From an uncultured Erythrobacter sp. (lineage in GTDB: Bacteria > Pseudomonadota > Alphaproteobacteria > Sphingomonadales > Sphingomonadaceae), in assembly GCA_913055155.1 (NCBI GenBank), contig CAJXJR010000005.1, forward strand, positions 1 through 64,000: a stretch of 64,000 nt of DNA, read 5' to 3'. Both the position numbers and the translations under genes were made by a program. Positions 37,728 to 48,058 of this stretch are shown in pieces. The notes below the pieces were generated by a model. It was not told where the DNA came from. It worked only from the letters and a program-made list of their open reading frames with translations, and searched no databases. Position 1 is the stretch's first letter. Each line of letters begins with the position of its first letter.

Positions 37728-37756
37728 GATTGCCACCGCAGAAGGCCTTTCGTCAA
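37728..37756 (-). promoter_or_regulatory. Possible tRNA-Gly promoter
   Basis: The minus strand has TTGACG (37751-37756), a 17-base spacer and GCAATC (37728-37733). The spacing is right and initiation would fall about ten bases before the tRNA, but the -10 match is poor. The -35 overlaps the stop codon of the ompA-like gene at 37753. Confidence 0.35.
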
Positions 37757-38394
37757 GCGTCCTGATCGTCCCCGGCACTTTCCTCGTCCGCTTCGTCTTG
37801 CGCGGCTGGTGGCGCCACGCGGATATCCACGCGGCGGTTGGCCCGGCGCCCCTCTTCGTTGGGCGTGCCATCGGGCAGGGCGTTGGGCGCGATGGGGTTC
37901 TGCTCACCGAAGGCGATCACCTCGATACGGTCATCGTCGACGCCGCGTTCCACCAGCCAGGCAGCCACGGCTTCGGCCCGCGCGCGCGATGCGCGCAGGT
38001 TGGCCTGGTCGTTTCCGCCTGAATCGGTGTGGCCGGAGAGGATCACCGGCCAGTCTTCCCGGACAATCGCCGGGGCGCGCAGCAGCGCGGCCAGCTGGCG
38101 TTCGGCCGCAGGGCTGATGTCGCTGCCCTCGGGGAAGGGTAGCATCAGCACGACTGGCTCGACCACCGGTTCGGTTTCGGTGGCGACGGGCGTGGGCACG
38201 GCGTCCTCGCGGATGATCGACGCCGCCGGGGAAGCGCTCTCGCTGGGTTCGGGCGAAGGCTCGGGCACCGGGCTTTCGGGTGTTTCGGTGGGCGGCGGGA
38301 CCGGGGCATCCTCTGCTCCTTCGCGGCGCACTTCGCAGGCCGACAGGGTCAGGGCCAGCGCGGTGCCGGCGGCTAGGGTGAGAAGGGTCTTCAT
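37753..38394 (-). CDS. OmpA-domain lipoprotein (Pal-like)
   Basis: This 213-residue protein has a lipobox (LSAC, Cys20), an acidic Pro/Glu/Ser-rich linker (about residues 25-75) and a C-terminal OmpA peptidoglycan-binding domain. Within it LSGHTDSGGNDQANLRASRA and NEEGRRANRRVDI carry the Asp and Arg that bind diaminopimelate. It should tether the outer membrane to the wall. It is not the canonical pal of the tol operon by position. It follows the antiporter gene by 11 bases on the same strand. Confidence 0.85.
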   Translation of the reverse strand: MKTLLTLAAGTALALTLSACEVRREGAEDAPVPPPTETPESPVPEPSPEPSESASPAASIIREDAVPTPVATETEPVVEPVVLMLPFPEGSDISPAAERQLAALLRAPAIVREDWPVILSGHTDSGGNDQANLRASRARAEAVAAWLVERGVDDDRIEVIAFGEQNPIAPNALPDGTPNEEGRRANRRVDIRVAPPAAQDEADEESAGDDQDA

Positions 38395-38405
38395 GGGCGG
38401 CATCC

Positions 38406-40259
38406 TCATGCAGGTTGCGGCTTCGAGCCATTGCGGGCTGCGCGCCGGGCCGCCTGCTCTTTCGACTTTTCGCTGCGTGGCGGCGAGTAGGAGACGATTG
38501 TATCGCCTGCCTTGGGTTCGGGCGCGGCGGCGTGAGTGAAGAAGCGCAGGTCGCCGTCGGGCTCCACCAGCAAGAGCATGTTGGTCGCCTCGGGCAGGTT
38601 CTCGGCGGCGTCTTCCAGGTCGTATTTCTTGGACAGCTTCGTGCGGCGGAACACCCAGCCCTCAAGCTGCCTCTGCTCCACGTCCTCGACCCCGAAGCCG
38701 GAGCGGAACAGCGCCCGCCCGCGCAGGGTGTCCGGCAAGGCGCGGTGATCGTCGTCTTCGCCCCCCTTGCCCAGCTGGTAGACGCGATCGGTACCCATCT
38801 CGGGCGCGAATTCGGAACAGACCAGCGTGTTGTAGGCCTCGTTATCGGTGGCCGCGATCAGCACCTGGTAGGGCGAGAGATCGAGGTTGTGCCCGGTCGC
38901 CTCGTTCAGGATTTCGCCGTGATAGGTTGGCAGGCCGGCCACGCGGGCGGCCTTCAGCTTCTGCCAGCTCGAATCCACCAGCATGACCGGCGTACCAAGC
39001 TCGTGCATCTGGCGGGCAAGGGCAATCGTCCATGGGGTGGAACCGACGATCAGCAGGCCGGGGCGAGAGGCGCCCTTCACCTTCAGCAGCCGCGCGACCA
39101 GGTCGATGGTGAAGCCATGGGCAACGATCGTGGTGACCACCACGGCAAAGCTCAGCCCGATCAGGATCGTGCCGTCGCCGTAGCCAAGTTCCTCCAGCCG
39201 CAAGGCGAACAGGCCGGAGATCGCCACCAGCACGATGCCGCGCGGCGCGATCCAGGCGAGGAACAGCCGCTCGTTCCACGGCACGTCCGAGAACAGCAGG
39301 CTGATCAGCACTGTGGCCGGTCGCACGAGGAACAGCAGCGCCAGCAGGAACAGGCCGAATTGCCATTCGAACTGGCGTAATTGGTCGAGGTCGAGGCTGG
39401 CGGAAAGCAGGATGAAGATGCCCGAGACGAGCAGCACGGCCACGTTCTGCTTGAACGGGTGGATGCTGCGCAGGCTGGCAACATGCATGTTCGCGAGCGC
39501 AATGCCCATCACGGTGACAGCCAGCAAGCCGGCCTCATGCTCGATCTGGTTGCACAGCACGAAGGTGCCCACCACCACCACCAGCAGGACCGGCACCTTG
39601 AGATATTCGGGGACGAATCCGCGCGGGAAGCTCCACCCGATTATCCACGCCGCGGCAAAGCCGATCAGGCCCGAAAGCCCGGCCGCGATGGCGATTTCGG
39701 GGACCACCTCGAAGGCGCCGCCGCCGGTGGTGGCCGTTGTTCGGAAATATTCGTAGGCGATCACCGCGCACAGCGCGCCAAGCGGATCGTTGACGATCGC
39801 TTCCCAGCGCAGCAGCGCGGCGGGGCGTTGCTGCACCTTCGATTGCCGCAGCAACGGCATCACCACGGTCGGCCCGGTTACCACCAGGATGCCCGCGAAC
39901 AGGATAGCCACGGGCCAGACGAGGCCGGCGACGTAGTAGCCCGCCAGCGAGCCGAAGAGCCAGCCCAGCGGCACGCCCAGCAGCACCATGCGCCAGACCC
40001 CACCGCCATACTTGCGCAGTTCACGGAAATCGAGGCTGAGACCGCCTTCGAACAAGATCAGAGCGACGCCGATGGAGATCATCGGTTCCAGCAGGTCACC
40101 GAAAACGGCCTCGGGATCGAAAACGCCCAGCACCGGGCCGGCAACCACGCCGGCGGCCAGCATCAGTACGATGGCAGGCCAGCCCGTGCGCCAGGCAATC
40201 CATTGGGCACCGATGCCAAGAACACCGACGAGCGCGATGACAAGCGCCTGTTCTTCCAT
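38406..40259 (-). CDS. CPA1-type cation:proton antiporter with C-terminal TrkA-N domain
   Basis: This 617-residue protein has 12-13 membrane segments in the first 390 residues (Na/H exchanger fold, with ILFEGGLSLDF and NDPLGALCAVIAYEYF, where the conserved acidic exchange residues lie). A cytoplasmic Rossmann/TrkA-N part (LLIVGSTPWTIALARQM, LIAATDNEAYNTL) follows and probably senses nucleotide. Na+ versus K+ selectivity is not visible. ATG 40259 (MEEQALVIALVGVLG) is used because it directly precedes the first membrane segment. Confidence 0.88.
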   Translation of the reverse strand: MEEQALVIALVGVLGIGAQWIAWRTGWPAIVLMLAAGVVAGPVLGVFDPEAVFGDLLEPMISIGVALILFEGGLSLDFRELRKYGGGVWRMVLLGVPLGWLFGSLAGYYVAGLVWPVAILFAGILVVTGPTVVMPLLRQSKVQQRPAALLRWEAIVNDPLGALCAVIAYEYFRTTATTGGGAFEVVPEIAIAAGLSGLIGFAAAWIIGWSFPRGFVPEYLKVPVLLVVVVGTFVLCNQIEHEAGLLAVTVMGIALANMHVASLRSIHPFKQNVAVLLVSGIFILLSASLDLDQLRQFEWQFGLFLLALLFLVRPATVLISLLFSDVPWNERLFLAWIAPRGIVLVAISGLFALRLEELGYGDGTILIGLSFAVVVTTIVAHGFTIDLVARLLKVKGASRPGLLIVGSTPWTIALARQMHELGTPVMLVDSSWQKLKAARVAGLPTYHGEILNEATGHNLDLSPYQVLIAATDNEAYNTLVCSEFAPEMGTDRVYQLGKGGEDDDHRALPDTLRGRALFRSGFGVEDVEQRQLEGWVFRRTKLSKKYDLEDAAENLPEATNMLLLVEPDGDLRFFTHAAAPEPKAGDTIVSYSPPRSEKSKEQAARRAARNGSKPQPA

Positions 40260-40355
40260 CAGTCTCCTGCTTTCGTGATAGTCCGTCCAGACTGTATCAA
40301 TGCCCGAAACGGGCAAGCTTTCCCATACCCGCTGCGAAAGTCCGGCAAAACCGGC

Positions 40356-40928
40356 TCAATGGCCGTCGAATTCGATAAGCGCATGGGTGCGCAAGTGCTC
40401 TTCGGCCAGCGCCTTTGCCCCGCCCAGTTCGGGCAGGTCGATGACGAACAGCGCGTCTGTCACTTCTGCGCCTGCACGGCGCAGCAGGCGGGCGGCGGCG
40501 ATGGCGGTGCCGCCGGTGGCGAGCAGGTCGTCCACCACCAGCACCTTTTCACCAGGCGCGATGATCGAGGGGTCGAGTTCCACGCGCGCTTCGCCATATT
40601 CGAGCGAGTAGTCCTCGCCGATGCACTCGACCGGCAGCTTGCCTTCCTTGCGCACGGGCACGAAGCCCACGCCCAGGCGCAATGCCAGCGCGGTGCCGAA
40701 GATGAAGCCGCGCGCTTCGATCCCGGCTACCTTGCTGGCACCCAGGCCGGTCGCGACCTCTGCCAGCAGGTCGATCGATGCGGATAGCCCCTCGCCATCG
40801 GCAAGCAGCGTGGTGATGTCGCGGAACTGGATGCCGGCAGAGGGGAAATCCGGGACTGTGCGGATCAGCGCTTTAAGCGCGTCACGCGACAGTCCCGGTT
40901 TCAGGCCCGGATGTTCTCCACCGGGCAA
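40356..40928 (-). CDS. apt: Adenine phosphoribosyltransferase
   Basis: Apt salvages adenine with PRPP to AMP. The 190-residue protein has the type I PRTase fold: FPSAGIQFRDITTLL, GIEARGFIFG and the PRPP loop VLVVDDLLATGGT. The start is uncertain. TTG 40928 is seven bases after the cytochrome c1 stop with AAGGA about ten bases upstream, while CTG codons further in would give a length nearer to other Apt proteins (about 175-180). It is probably read from the petABC transcript. Confidence 0.92.
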   Translation of the reverse strand: MPGGEHPGLKPGLSRDALKALIRTVPDFPSAGIQFRDITTLLADGEGLSASIDLLAEVATGLGASKVAGIEARGFIFGTALALRLGVGFVPVRKEGKLPVECIGEDYSLEYGEARVELDPSIIAPGEKVLVVDDLLATGGTAIAAARLLRRAGAEVTDALFVIDLPELGGAKALAEEHLRTHALIEFDGH

Positions 40929-40934
40929 GGGCTA

Positions 40935-41786
40935 TCAGTCCTTGCGGCGCTTGGCACCGGCCCAGATTTGCTTCTTGGCCAACCAGGCAAGGATCGTTGC
41001 GAACAGCAGGAAACCGAGCACCGGCCAGCCGGTCTGCTTGCGCTTGATCAGCTGGGGTTCGGCAGTCCAGGTGAGGAAGGCTGCCACGTCCTGCGCCATC
41101 TGCGAGATGGTCGCTTCGGTGCCGTCGGCATAGGTCACCTGGCCATCCGCGGTCAGCGGCGGGGCCATCGCCAGGTTGAGGTTGGCGAAATAGGGATTGT
41201 AGTACAGGCCCGGCGCAGGCGTTGCATCGGGAAATTCCTCGCGCAGCTGGGCCGGCACTTCCTGGTATCCCGTCAGCAGCGAATAGACATAGTCGCTGCC
41301 GTGGTGACGTGCCTTCGTCATCAACGAGAGATCCGGCGGGATCGCGTTGTTGTTGGCGGCAGCCGCGGCCACGCTGTTGGGATAGGGCGACGGGAAGTAG
41401 TCGGTCGGCAGGGCCGGACGCATCGTGTCTTCCCCGGTGTCGGGGTTGATGCCCGGCACCTGGAAGGAGGCGGCCTCGGCCTTCACCTGGTCTTCGGAAT
41501 AGCCCAACTGCTCCAGGTCGCGGATGGCGACATAGTTCAGCGAGTGACAGGCCGAACAAACTTCCTTGTAGACCTGGTAGCCGCGCTGCAGCTGGGCCAA
41601 GTCCCATGTGCCGAAGGGGCCATCGAAGGAATAGCCGGCTTCGGGGCCGTGGGCCGTTTCGTGGAAGACGGATTCGGCGGTTTCGGCCACTTCCTCGGTC
41701 GACCAGGTATAGGCGCCGGTGACGAAGGCGAGCAGCACCACGAAGGTGAAGCCCAGACCGATCAGGATACCAACAAGGCGGATCAT
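40935..41786 (-). CDS. petC: Cytochrome c1
   Basis: This 283-residue heme subunit of the cytochrome bc1 complex has an N-terminal signal/membrane segment, the heme-c site CSACH near residue 80, the Met ligand in NLAMAPPL, and a C-terminal membrane anchor (about residues 250-270, WPVLGFLLFATILAWL) ending in a basic tail. It passes electrons from the Rieske protein to cytochrome c in the periplasm. It is third in petA-petB-petC. Confidence 0.96.
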   Translation of the reverse strand: MIRLVGILIGLGFTFVVLLAFVTGAYTWSTEEVAETAESVFHETAHGPEAGYSFDGPFGTWDLAQLQRGYQVYKEVCSACHSLNYVAIRDLEQLGYSEDQVKAEAASFQVPGINPDTGEDTMRPALPTDYFPSPYPNSVAAAAANNNAIPPDLSLMTKARHHGSDYVYSLLTGYQEVPAQLREEFPDATPAPGLYYNPYFANLNLAMAPPLTADGQVTYADGTEATISQMAQDVAAFLTWTAEPQLIKRKQTGWPVLGFLLFATILAWLAKKQIWAGAKRRKD

Positions 41787-41813
41787 TTTAGTCTTTCCCC
41801 TAAACTCGGTCGG

Positions 41814-43106
41814 TCAGGCTGCCGTCGGGGCGGCATCGCCCGCTGCAGCTTCGTCGTCGGAACCCAGCACGGCCTCGGTGATCGAGAACGGCAGCGGATC
41901 GGGCCGTTCGATCGAGGAGACGATCGGCAGGATCACCAGGAAGTGCAGGAAGTAGTAAGCCGTCGCGATCTGGCTGATCATGACGTAGGGCTCTTCGGCC
42001 GGGGCACCGCCGCAGTAGAACAGAACCGCCATGACCGGGATCAGGCCGAACCAGAAGAATTTGCGGAACAGCGGGCGATAGTGGCCGCTGCGCACCGGCG
42101 ACTTGTCCAGCCAGGGCAGGAAGAACCACACCAGGATGGCGCTGAACATGGCCAGCACGCCCCACAGCTTCGCCGGCAGGATGAAGTCGAAGGTGAAGGC
42201 GCGCAGGATCGCGTAGAACGGATAGAAATACCATTCGGGCACGATGTGCGCCGGGGTCGAAAGCGGGTTCGCCTCGATATAGTTGTCCGGGTGGCCCAGC
42301 GCGTTCGGCAGGAAGAACACGAAGGTGAAGAACACCAGCAGCGCCACGCCCAGACCGAAGCCGTCCTTGGCGGTGTAGTAGGGGTGAAACGGCAGGGTGT
42401 CGCTCTCGCTCTTCACTTCCACGCCGGTGGGGTTGCTCGAACCGGGGATGTGCAGCGCCCAGATGTGCAGGATGACAGCACCCAGGATCACGAAGGGCAG
42501 CAGGAAGTGCAGGCTGAAAAAGCGGTTGAGCGCGGCATTGTCAGGCGCAAAACCGCCCAGCAGCCAGGTCTTCAGCGGCGGGCCGACGACCGGAATGGCC
42601 TCGAACAGGCCGGTGATCACCTGCGCGCCCCAGAAGCTCATCTGGCCCCACGGCAGCACGTAGCCCATGAAGGCGGTGGCCATCATCAGCAGGAAGATGG
42701 TGACGCCCAGCAGCCAGATCATCTCGCGCGGCGGCTTGTAAGAGGCGTAGAACAGGCCGCGGAAGATGTGGATGTAGACCACGACGAAGAAGAAGCTTGC
42801 GCCGTTGGCGTGCGTGTAGCGCATCAGCCAGCCCCAGTTCACGTCGCGCATGATGTGCTCGACCGTGCCGAAGGCGACTTCCGTGTTCGCCGCATAGTGC
42901 ATCGCCAGCACCACGCCGGTGACGATCTGCAGCATCAGGAAGAAGCCGGCGAGAACGCCGAAATTCCAGAAGTAGGAAAGGTTGCGCGGCACCGGGTAGC
43001 CGGCGCCCACGGCGTTATAGACGAAACGCGGCAACGGCAGCTTCTCGTCGAAGAAGCGCATCACCGGATGCTTCGGGGTGTATTCCTTGGCCCAGGGAAA
43101 GCTCAT
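41814..43106 (-). CDS. petB: Cytochrome b of the bc1 complex
   Basis: This 430-residue integral membrane subunit carries hemes bL and bH. The histidine pairs lie in VVLAMHY and [20 protein letters not shown], the Qo-site motif is [15 protein letters not shown], and eight to nine membrane segments are visible. It oxidises quinol at the Qo site. It lies 16 bases downstream of petA and 27 upstream of petC on the same transcript. The C-terminal tail is Ala/Asp-rich. Confidence 0.97.
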   Translation of the reverse strand: MSFPWAKEYTPKHPVMRFFDEKLPLPRFVYNAVGAGYPVPRNLSYFWNFGVLAGFFLMLQIVTGVVLAMHYAANTEVAFGTVEHIMRDVNWGWLMRYTHANGASFFFVVVYIHIFRGLFYASYKPPREMIWLLGVTIFLLMMATAFMGYVLPWGQMSFWGAQVITGLFEAIPVVGPPLKTWLLGGFAPDNAALNRFFSLHFLLPFVILGAVILHIWALHIPGSSNPTGVEVKSESDTLPFHPYYTAKDGFGLGVALLVFFTFVFFLPNALGHPDNYIEANPLSTPAHIVPEWYFYPFYAILRAFTFDFILPAKLWGVLAMFSAILVWFFLPWLDKSPVRSGHYRPLFRKFFWFGLIPVMAVLFYCGGAPAEEPYVMISQIATAYYFLHFLVILPIVSSIERPDPLPFSITEAVLGSDDEAAAGDAAPTAA

Positions 43107-43122
43107 GTTCTTCTCTCTCGCC

Positions 43123-43707
43123 TCAGCCGATCACGATGGTCGTGTCGGAAGTGAATTCATAGTCGGGAACGACGAGGTTCGCCGGTGCCGGACCCTTGCG
43201 GATGCGCGCCGCGGTGTCGTAGTGCGAACCGTGGCAGGGGCAGAAATAACCGCCGAACTCGCCCTTGTTCTCACCCTCGGCAGCGCCCAGCGGCACGCAG
43301 CCCAGGTGGGTGCACACACCCATTACCAGCAGCAGGTTGTGGTGGCCGGCCTTGGTGCGCTCTTCCAGCGTTTCCGGATCGCGCAGCGAGCTGATGTCCA
43401 CCGCGTTGGCGGCGTCGATCTCGGCCTGCGTCAGGTGGCGAACGAACACCGGCTGCTTGCGGAACACCGCCTTGATCGACTGACCGGCCTCGAGCGAGGA
43501 AATGTCCAGCTCGGTGGTGCTTTCGGCCAGCACGTCTTTGGACGGTGCCATCTGGCTGACCAGCGGCAGCAGCGTGACGAGACCGCCGACGCCAGCCGCG
43601 GAAACAGCCGCAATATTGATGAAATCGCGGCGGCGGACGCCGTCTTCGCCTTCAACCCCGTCGGTATTCACCGGAGTCGCATCAGCATTAGCAGTAGTGG
43701 ATGCCAT
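43123..43707 (-). CDS. petA: Ubiquinol-cytochrome c reductase Rieske iron-sulfur subunit
   Basis: This 194-residue protein binds a 2Fe-2S cluster through CTHLGC and CPCHGSHYD. The N terminus has [18 protein letters not shown], a twin-arginine-type signal that stays as the membrane anchor. ATG 43707 ([11 protein letters not shown]) is preferred, with AAGGG just upstream, over an earlier in-frame start at 43770 whose extension is unlike the family. It heads petABC-apt. Confidence 0.95.
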   Translation of the reverse strand: MASTTANADATPVNTDGVEGEDGVRRRDFINIAAVSAAGVGGLVTLLPLVSQMAPSKDVLAESTTELDISSLEAGQSIKAVFRKQPVFVRHLTQAEIDAANAVDISSLRDPETLEERTKAGHHNLLLVMGVCTHLGCVPLGAAEGENKGEFGGYFCPCHGSHYDTAARIRKGPAPANLVVPDYEFTSDTTIVIG

Positions 43708-43891
43708 ACCCTTGCCTTGCCTGTTGCCGCCGGTGAAGGTTGCAGTCCCCGACGACGATAAGAACGTCAAAAAGCCGCACGACGAACCGTTGCCGGGCGG
43801 CGGCTGCGCGGCTGATAGACCAGCAAAGTCGCGCTGCCAACCCGCCTTTTGGCGCTAATGTGACATGCGGGCCTCGACGAGGCGCAACAAG

Positions 43892-44575
43892 CTAGTTTGG
43901 CAGCGCAACCAGCGAGACCTGCCGCCCCTGCGTAGAGGTTCCACGATGGGTGGCGCGGCGATAGGAATGGAAGCGGCGCGGATTGGCATAGGTATCCATC
44001 TCCAGCGCGCAGATCGATTCGATTCCTGCCGCGGAAAGCCGCGCGGCGACGAGCCCTTCCAGGTCGAAATGCCACTTGCCGGGGCCGGTCGCCTGGAAAA
44101 AGGCATGGTCGGCTGCGGCAAAGTGCGCGCGCATGTCTGCGCCCACCTCGTAACTGTCCTGCGCGATACACGGGCCGATGGCGGCGGCGATACGTTCGCG
44201 CTGCGCGCCCAGTTCCACCATGCGCGCCACCGTGGCTTCGATCACCCCACCCTGTGCGCCGCGCCAGCCGGCGTGAGCGGCGCCGATGACGCCGGCGGCC
44301 TCGTCCGCCAGCAGGATCGGCGCGCAATCGGCGCTTACGATCGCCAGCGCGAGGCCAGGGGTGGCCGTGGCCATGCCGTCGACCTCGGGCCATTGGCCCT
44401 CGGCAAAGGGCGCGGTGACAGTGATGGCGACGGGAGAATGCACCTGCTTCACGAAGACCGGCGCGGCATCTCCCACCGCCAGGGCAAGGGCATGGGCATC
44501 GCTTTGCCCGGCATCGAGGAAGCCGTGCGGCAGGCCGATGTTCTCCGCCCGGATGACCTTCGCCGAGCTACCCAA
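43892..44575 (-). CDS. pgeF: Purine nucleoside phosphorylase / polyphenol oxidase-like (YfiH/LACC1 family)
   Basis: This 227-residue protein has the multicopper-oxidase-like YfiH fold, with Zn-binding residues in VKQVHSPV, SADCAPILLAD and GAAHAGWRG. Family members act as purine nucleoside phosphorylases/deaminases or as a peptidoglycan-editing factor; which applies is not visible. The start is probably TTG 44575, overlapping the end of pepN by eight bases, with AGGTGA upstream. No ATG is available in a suitable place. Confidence 0.82.
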   Translation of the reverse strand: MGSSAKVIRAENIGLPHGFLDAGQSDAHALALAVGDAAPVFVKQVHSPVAITVTAPFAEGQWPEVDGMATATPGLALAIVSADCAPILLADEAAGVIGAAHAGWRGAQGGVIEATVARMVELGAQRERIAAAIGPCIAQDSYEVGADMRAHFAAADHAFFQATGPGKWHFDLEGLVAARLSAAGIESICALEMDTYANPRRFHSYRRATHRGTSTQGRQVSLVALPN

Positions 44576-47222
44576 GACTGCGGCTCACCTGTTCATAGGT
44601 GTCGCGCGACAGCTTGGGCGCGGCGGCGATCCGCTCCAGTTGCGCCTTCATCAGCGCCGACCGCTTCGGCTCGATCCGCCGCCAGCGGCCCAGCTGCGGC
44701 ACGAAGCGCGCCGCTGTCTGCGGGTTGATCGGGTCGAGCTCCAGGATCACGTCGGCGATCAGGCGATAGCCTTCGCCGTCCTCTGCATGGAAGGCGTGGG
44801 GGTTATAGGCAAAGGCCATGTACAGCGAACGCACGCGGTTCGGGTTCTTCAGGGTGAAATCGGGATGGTCCGCCAGCGCCTTCACGTGCTCGATTGTCTT
44901 GGGGTGCATGGAGCTGGCCTGCAGCGCGAACCACTTGTCCACCACCAGCGCATTGCCCTGGTAGCGGTTGTAGAAATCCAGCAGGGCATTGGTGCGTTCG
45001 ATGCCGTCCATGCCGGTGAGCACCATCAGCGCGCCTTGCCGGTCGGTCATGTTGTTCGCGCCGTTGTACTGTTCCCACGCCAGCTTGCGGCCGGCATCGG
45101 GATTTCCCGCTGCCAGGTACAGCAAGGCCTGCGTCTTCACCTTGCGTGCGCCGCGCGCCTGGGCGGACAGGCTGTAGGGTACGCCAGCGGCGCGGGCATA
45201 GAGTGCGGAAAACTCGGCTTCGAGCGCGGAGCCGAGCGCTGCGCGCAAGGCCTGGCGTTCCGTGTGGATACGGCCCGGGTCGGCCACCGCCATGGTCTCT
45301 GCCAGGTAGGTCTCGCTCGGCAGCACCAGCAGTTCGCCGCGCATCAGGTCGTCCAGGCTGTCGTCTTCCAGCACCGCCCTCATCGCGCCGCCGATGGCGT
45401 TGCGCGCCTTGTTCCTCGCGGCCTCGTCCAGCGCCCCTCCGACCGCCTGCTTCAGGTGGGTGACGACGAGGTCCTGCAAGGCCTCGTACCGGGCGAAGGG
45501 ATCGTCGTCGTGCGCCGCGAGGAAAACGAGGTCTTCGGTGGACACCTCGCGCTCGATCACCACCGGGGCCGAGAAGGTACGGTTGATCGACAGCACGGGC
45601 TTTTCGGCAAAGCCTTCGAACACGAAGCTGGCCTCGGCGCTGTCGAGCACGACCAGTTCCTCACCCTTGTGCGTGCCACTCGCGCGGTCGAACAGCGCCA
45701 GCTTGAGCGGGATCGGCATGGGTTGCTTGTCGGGCTGGCCAGGCGTGGGCGGCACTTGTTGCGACAGGTGCAGCGTGGCGGTGTCGCCTTCGTGCTCCAG
45801 CCGCACGGTCACTTTCGGCGTGCCCGCTTGGGAGTACCACAGGCGGAACCGGGTGAGGTCCATCCCCGCCCCATCTTCGATCGCCTTGACGAAATCCTCG
45901 CAAGTTGCGGCCTCGCCGTCGTGGCGCTCGAAATAGAGGTCGGTGCCCTTCCGGAACCGCTGCTCCCCGCACATGGTGCGCATCATGCGGATGACTTCGG
46001 CGCCCTTGTTATAGACCGTGGCGGTGTAGAAATTGCTGATCTCGCGGTAGCTGTCGGGCCGGATCGGGTGCGCCAGCGGGCCGGAGTCTTCGGGGAACTG
46101 CGCCCCGCGCAAGATCCGCACGTCCTCGATCCGCTTCACCGGCTCCGATCCCATGTCCTGCGAAAACAGCTGGTCGCGCAGCACGGTGAAGCCTTCCTTC
46201 AGGCTCAGCTGGAACCAGTCGCGACAAGTCACGCGGTTGCCCGACCAGTTGTGGAAGTATTCGTGCGCGATCACGCCTTCGACGCCGTCGAAATCGCCAT
46301 CGGTGGCGGTGTCCTCGTCCGCCAGCACGTATTTCGTGTTGAAGACGTTGAGGCCCTTGTTTTCCATCGCCCCCATGTTGAAATCGCTGACGGCGACGAT
46401 GTTGAACAGGTCGAGGTCGTATTCGCGGCCGAACACCTCCTCGTCCCATTTCATGCTCTTCTTGAGCGATTCCATGGCGTGGCCGGTGCGCTCGAGGTCA
46501 CCTTCGCGCACGTAGATGTTCAGCGTGACTTCGCGCCCGCTCATGGTGGTGAAGCTGTCGGTATTGGCAACAAGCTGGCCCGCGACCAGCGCGAACAGGT
46601 AGCTGGGCTTGGGCCAGGGATCGTGCCATTCGGCCCAGTGCGTGCCGTCCTCGTTCGCACCGCTGGCGATCAGGTTGCCGTTGCACAGCAGCAACGGGAA
46701 GGTTGCGGCATCGCCTTGCATCTTTACCCGGTAGGTGGAGAGCACATCTGGCCGGTCGGGGAAGAAGGTGATGCGGCGGAAGCCCTCGGCCTCGCACTGG
46801 GTGCACAGCATTCCGTCACTGGCATAGAGGCCCATCAGCTGGGTGTTGGCCGACGGGTCGATCTCTGTGGACACGGTGATCTCGTGCGCATCGCCCGGCA
46901 GGGTGATGATGAGGTCGTCGTCGTCCATCGCCCAACTGGTGCTGGGTTCGCCGTCGACCGTAACCGACAGCACCTCCAGCCCGTCGCCGTTCAGGCGGAT
47001 GGTGTTCGAGCGATCTGCCTTGGCATTGCGCGCCACTGTCAGCGTGGCGACCACGCGCGTGGCCTCGATCCCGAGGTCGAAATGCAGGCTGACTTCGGGC
47101 ACCAGCCAGGGGAAGGGCCGGTAATCCTCGCGCCGGATCACCGGCGGATCGTGCGGTGTGGGCGCGGCATCGGCCAGCTGCGGATTGTCTTCGGGCGTTT
47201 CGGGTGTGCGTGCGATATCCAT
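44568..47222 (-). CDS. pepN: Aminopeptidase N
   Basis: This 884-residue M1-family zinc metallopeptidase trims N-terminal residues from peptides in the cytoplasm. The substrate-recognition motif GAMEN and the zinc site HEYFHNWSGNRVTCRDWFQL (HExxH with the downstream Glu in LKEGF) are intact, followed by the beta-sandwich and the large helical C-terminal domain. ATG 47222 is used; a TTG two codons earlier is open. It is divergent from the epimerase gene across 53 bases, and pgeF overlaps its stop. Confidence 0.96.
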   Translation of the reverse strand: MDIARTPETPEDNPQLADAAPTPHDPPVIRREDYRPFPWLVPEVSLHFDLGIEATRVVATLTVARNAKADRSNTIRLNGDGLEVLSVTVDGEPSTSWAMDDDDLIITLPGDAHEITVSTEIDPSANTQLMGLYASDGMLCTQCEAEGFRRITFFPDRPDVLSTYRVKMQGDAATFPLLLCNGNLIASGANEDGTHWAEWHDPWPKPSYLFALVAGQLVANTDSFTTMSGREVTLNIYVREGDLERTGHAMESLKKSMKWDEEVFGREYDLDLFNIVAVSDFNMGAMENKGLNVFNTKYVLADEDTATDGDFDGVEGVIAHEYFHNWSGNRVTCRDWFQLSLKEGFTVLRDQLFSQDMGSEPVKRIEDVRILRGAQFPEDSGPLAHPIRPDSYREISNFYTATVYNKGAEVIRMMRTMCGEQRFRKGTDLYFERHDGEAATCEDFVKAIEDGAGMDLTRFRLWYSQAGTPKVTVRLEHEGDTATLHLSQQVPPTPGQPDKQPMPIPLKLALFDRASGTHKGEELVVLDSAEASFVFEGFAEKPVLSINRTFSAPVVIEREVSTEDLVFLAAHDDDPFARYEALQDLVVTHLKQAVGGALDEAARNKARNAIGGAMRAVLEDDSLDDLMRGELLVLPSETYLAETMAVADPGRIHTERQALRAALGSALEAEFSALYARAAGVPYSLSAQARGARKVKTQALLYLAAGNPDAGRKLAWEQYNGANNMTDRQGALMVLTGMDGIERTNALLDFYNRYQGNALVVDKWFALQASSMHPKTIEHVKALADHPDFTLKNPNRVRSLYMAFAYNPHAFHAEDGEGYRLIADVILELDPINPQTAARFVPQLGRWRRIEPKRSALMKAQLERIAAAPKLSRDTYEQVSRSLG

Positions 47223-47275
47223 GGGCAATCACTTGGGTCCTTATATTCAGCCTGTCGAGAGGCTAAACGCACCAC

Positions 47276-48058
47276 ATGGCGCATCTGTTCATTTTCGGTC
47301 TCGGATATACGGCAAAACGCATCGCGGCGAGAGCGCGGTCGCTGGGCTGGGAGGTTTCCGCAACGGGATCGGACGGCGACCTCGATTTTGCCAACGAGAC
47401 GGCCGTGACCCGGCGGCTGGATTCGGCGACGCATGTCCTTTCATCCGTGCCGCCAGAGCGCGAGAGCGGCGCAGACCCGGTGCTGCATGCCTATGGTCAC
47501 GCGCTGGATCGGCAATGGCTCGGCTACCTGTCGTCTACCGGGGTCTACGGGGACACAAAGGGGGCCTGGGTCGACGAAAGCGCACCTACGGGCGCCGGCA
47601 GGCGCTCTGCACGGGCGGATTGCGACGCGGCATGGCTGGATCGCAACGCGCGGGTATTCCGCCTGCCGGGAATCTACGGCCCGGACCGCAGCGCCTTCGA
47701 TCGCATCAGGGCAGGCAAGGCGCACCGGATCGACTTGCCGGGGCAAGTCTTCAGCCGGGTGCATGTGGACGATATCGCCAGCGGGGTGATGGTTGCGCTG
47801 ACCAGCGATGGACCCGCCGGGGCCTACAACCTCGGCGATGACCTGCCGACCAGCCAGAACGCGGTGATCGAATACGCCTGCCAGTTGCTGGGCGTGGAGC
47901 CGCCGCCCTTGCAGAGCGTCGAGGAAGCAGGCCTCTCGCCCATGGCGCGCGGCTTCTATGCCGAAAATCGCCGGGTGGCCAATGGCAAGGCGAAGCGGGT
48001 GCTGGGCTGGCAGCCGCTATATCCCACCTATCGCGAAGGCCTCGCCAGTCTCGCCTAG
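47276..48058 (+). CDS. NAD-dependent epimerase/SDR-family protein (YeeZ-like)
   Basis: This 260-residue Rossmann-fold protein has a shortened glycine motif FGLGYTAKRIA at the N terminus. YLSSTGVYGD carries the Ser and Tyr of the active site, although the usual YxxxK lysine is not obvious. FRLPGIYGPDRSAFDRI and SRVHVDDIA match extended SDR proteins of the YeeZ type, whose substrate is unknown. Its end overlaps the convergent DMT gene by four bases. Confidence 0.8.
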   Translation: MAHLFIFGLGYTAKRIAARARSLGWEVSATGSDGDLDFANETAVTRRLDSATHVLSSVPPERESGADPVLHAYGHALDRQWLGYLSSTGVYGDTKGAWVDESAPTGAGRRSARADCDAAWLDRNARVFRLPGIYGPDRSAFDRIRAGKAHRIDLPGQVFSRVHVDDIASGVMVALTSDGPAGAYNLGDDLPTSQNAVIEYACQLLGVEPPPLQSVEEAGLSPMARGFYAENRRVANGKAKRVLGWQPLYPTYREGLASLA